62,878 bases of DNA from Clostridia bacterium (GTDB lineage Bacteria; Bacillota; Clostridia; Oscillospirales; CAG-272): the NCBI GenBank assembly GCA_017935065.1, contig JAGBIF010000033.1, forward strand, positions 1 to 62,878. Direction: 5' to 3'. Below are positions 61,647-62,878 of this stretch, one piece after another. A program made the position numbers and the translations under genes. Under the pieces are notes generated by a model that saw nothing but the letters and a program-made list of their open reading frames with translations, had not been told where the DNA came from and did no database searches. Each line of letters starts with the position of its first letter. The first letter of the stretch is position 1.

Positions 61647-62878
61647 ATGAAAAATAGTAGGGTAATATTTTTGCTGGCGGCGCTTCTTATGCTTGTTATT
61701 TGCTTGCTATCACTTAGTGCGTGTCAAATTGTTGACACTAGGTGTGATCATAGCCTAGAGCATGTGGATAGAAAAGAAGCACAGTGTATTAAGTCGGGCA
61801 ATGTTGAGTATTGGCATTGTACCGAATGTGATAAGAATTTCACTGACAACACTGCAATGACTGAAATTGATAACATTGTCATTTCAAGCATTGGGCATAC
61901 GGTTGAAATGCGTGAAAGAAGAGAGGCTACTTGCACCGAATACGGAAATATAGAGCATTGGGAATGTACCAGTTGTGGAATATGTTTCGCTGATTCAGGC
62001 TGTAAATATATTCTTCCTGACACTAAAATCATTCCTTCCCACACACTTGTTTTTTACAATTCTATTGCGCCTACGTGTAGCGAGTCTGGACGTGTTGCAC
62101 ATTGGGCGTGTTCTGTATGCTACAAAACGTTTTTGGATTCTAGGGGAACTAACGAGATTTCTGATGTAACTTCAAGCAAAACAGGGCACAGTCTTATCCA
62201 TCGCGTGAAAGTCGAACCGGGCTGTACGACTGATGGTAGCGTTGAGCATTGGTATTGTACAAATTGCAAAAACAAGTATTCCGATTCGCGTGCAGCGACC
62301 ATATTAGAAAACATAGTTATTGTTGCAACCGAGCATAGTCTTACTCATCACACAGAAGTTGAGGAAACTTGCACAACCGACGGAAACGTGGAATATTGGT
62401 CTTGCTCTAACTGTGGTAATAACTATTCAGACGAAGTCGCTACTACAGTAGTTGATAACGTTGTACTTGAAAAGACGGGACACAGTCTTACTTATCATGC
62501 GAGGGTTGAGGCGGGCTGCACTACCGATGGTAATACAGAGCATTGGTCTTGTTCGAACTGCGGAAAGAATTACTTTGATGAAGATGCTATTACGGTAGTT
62601 GATGACGTTGTACTTGGAAAGACAGGACACAGCCTTACACATCACGCAAGGGTAGAGGCGGGCTGTACTACAGATGGAAATATAGAGTATTGGTTCTGCT
62701 CAAACTGCGGAAAGAATTACTCTGATGAAGATGCTACTGCAGCGGTGACTGATGTTGTACTTGAAAAGACAGGTCATAGCCTTACACATCACGCAAGGGT
62801 AGAGGCGGGCTGTACTACAGATGGAAATATAGAGTATTGGTTCTGCTCAAACTGCGGAAAGAATTACTCTGATGAAGA
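61647..62878 (+). CDS. lipoprotein of tandem 49-residue Cys repeats, 3' end outside the window
   Basis: At least 410 residues are open to the window end. GGAGGAGG precedes ATG 61647. A lipoprotein signal with lipobox LSAC (about 26-29) is followed by eight repeats of ~49 residues: pattern H-S-L-x8-11-C-T-x-x-G-x3-(Y/H)W-x-C-x-x-C-x-K-x-(Y/F)-x-D-x12-V-x5-GH. The last copies (from 62332) are near identical at DNA level with a 147-base period (62626, 62773), a sign of recent duplication. CxxC and the upstream Cys suggest metal or disulfide links. Similar HT...C...G...C..CG...GH repeats are common in clostridial surface proteins; the 'YW' in place of YT is distinctive. Function unknown. Confidence 0.85.
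   Translation, partial: MKNSRVIFLLAALLMLVICLLSLSACQIVDTRCDHSLEHVDRKEAQCIKSGNVEYWHCTECDKNFTDNTAMTEIDNIVISSIGHTVEMRERREATCTEYGNIEHWECTSCGICFADSGCKYILPDTKIIPSHTLVFYNSIAPTCSESGRVAHWACSVCYKTFLDSRGTNEISDVTSSKTGHSLIHRVKVEPGCTTDGSVEHWYCTNCKNKYSDSRAATILENIVIVATEHSLTHHTEVEETCTTDGNVEYWSCSNCGNNYSDEVATTVVDNVVLEKTGHSLTYHARVEAGCTTDGNTEHWSCSNCGKNYFDEDAITVVDDVVLGKTGHSLTHHARVEAGCTTDGNIEYWFCSNCGKNYSDEDATAAVTDVVLEKTGHSLTHHARVEAGCTTDGNIEYWFCSNCGKNYSDE
62332..62878 (+). repeat. 147-base tandem DNA repeats in the lipoprotein gene
   Basis: The word CACAGYCTTAC-CATC/TCACGC recurs at 62479, 62626 and 62773, period 147, with identity rising towards the window end. The array continues outside the window, so its copy number is unknown. 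Confidence 0.9.

Noticed and set aside
62332-62878. CRISPR-like or non-coding satellite repeats
   Set aside because: The 147-base repeats are a multiple of three and keep an open frame with conserved Cys, so they are coding repeats.

Overview
The window looks like a piece of chromosome from an uncultured, probably gut-dwelling, low-to-mid-GC Firmicute of class Clostridia. Signs for this are the strong AGGAGG-type ribosome binding sites, TTGACA-17-TATAAT promoters often with a TGn extended -10, a class 1B PyrK-PyrD dihydroorotate dehydrogenase, and Rex, DnaD, a DnaI-type helicase loader and the YqhQ-PrmC pair. Lipoproteins and a GH127/GH13/GPH-symporter sugar toolkit fit a gut lifestyle. I cannot fix the order or family from sequence alone. 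No prophage, integrase, transposase or CRISPR array was seen.

Layout. 1-211: three tRNA genes (partial Asp, Phe, Gly), then a 590-base array of short palindromes. 0.8-7 kb: two AraC regulators, each divergent from a carbohydrate-active gene (a GH127 enzyme and an SGNH/DUF4886 lipoprotein), then mscL. 7.8-15.4 kb: tRNA-Cys with a second palindrome array, an RtcB-type RNA ligase, a DUF1538 membrane protein overlapping a double P-II-like protein, pyruvate kinase and cardiolipin synthase. 15.5-29.3 kb: a radical SAM protein, then a 13-kb pyrimidine operon (pyrC, carB, MORN-repeat gene, pyrK, pyrD, pyrF, PHP gene, pyrE, pyrB-Zn fusion) ending in guaB. carA is not in the window. 29.3-30 kb: a gene-poor stretch with a small RNA made of two 47-base repeats, each able to form an H-type pseudoknot, followed by a terminator and a broken mini-ORF. 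This is the layout of a type III toxin-antitoxin locus without an intact toxin.

31-41.9 kb: a co-directional housekeeping run (yqhQ, prmC, ddl-like, murI-like, rbfA, nrnA-like, galU, rimI, tsaD, rex, dnaD-like, dnaI-like) with many ATGA/TAATG overlaps. 42-49.8 kb: a GT-C type membrane protein; a reverse-strand GH13 alpha-1,6-glucosidase/GPH symporter/HAD phosphatase operon; then an unknown protein, a Nudix hydrolase and a HisK-type PHP phosphatase. 49.8-59 kb: a membrane-anchored HEPN-like protein, a GT2 synthase, MscS, a P-type ATPase, a coiled-coil protein, a MATE exporter and a Dus enzyme. 59-62.9 kb: a beta-helix lipoprotein with two Cys modules, then a strongly structured 165-base RNA ending in a terminator, upstream of a lipoprotein made of 49-residue Cys repeats that runs off the window end.

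The items most worth a second look are the pseudoknot-pair RNA at 29503-29638, the structured RNA at 61452-61616 with its repeat lipoprotein, the palindrome arrays after the tRNA genes (one carries antisense pieces of tRNA-Gly), the PyrB protein fused only to the PyrI zinc domain, and the MORN gene plus 110-base repeats inside the pyrimidine operon.
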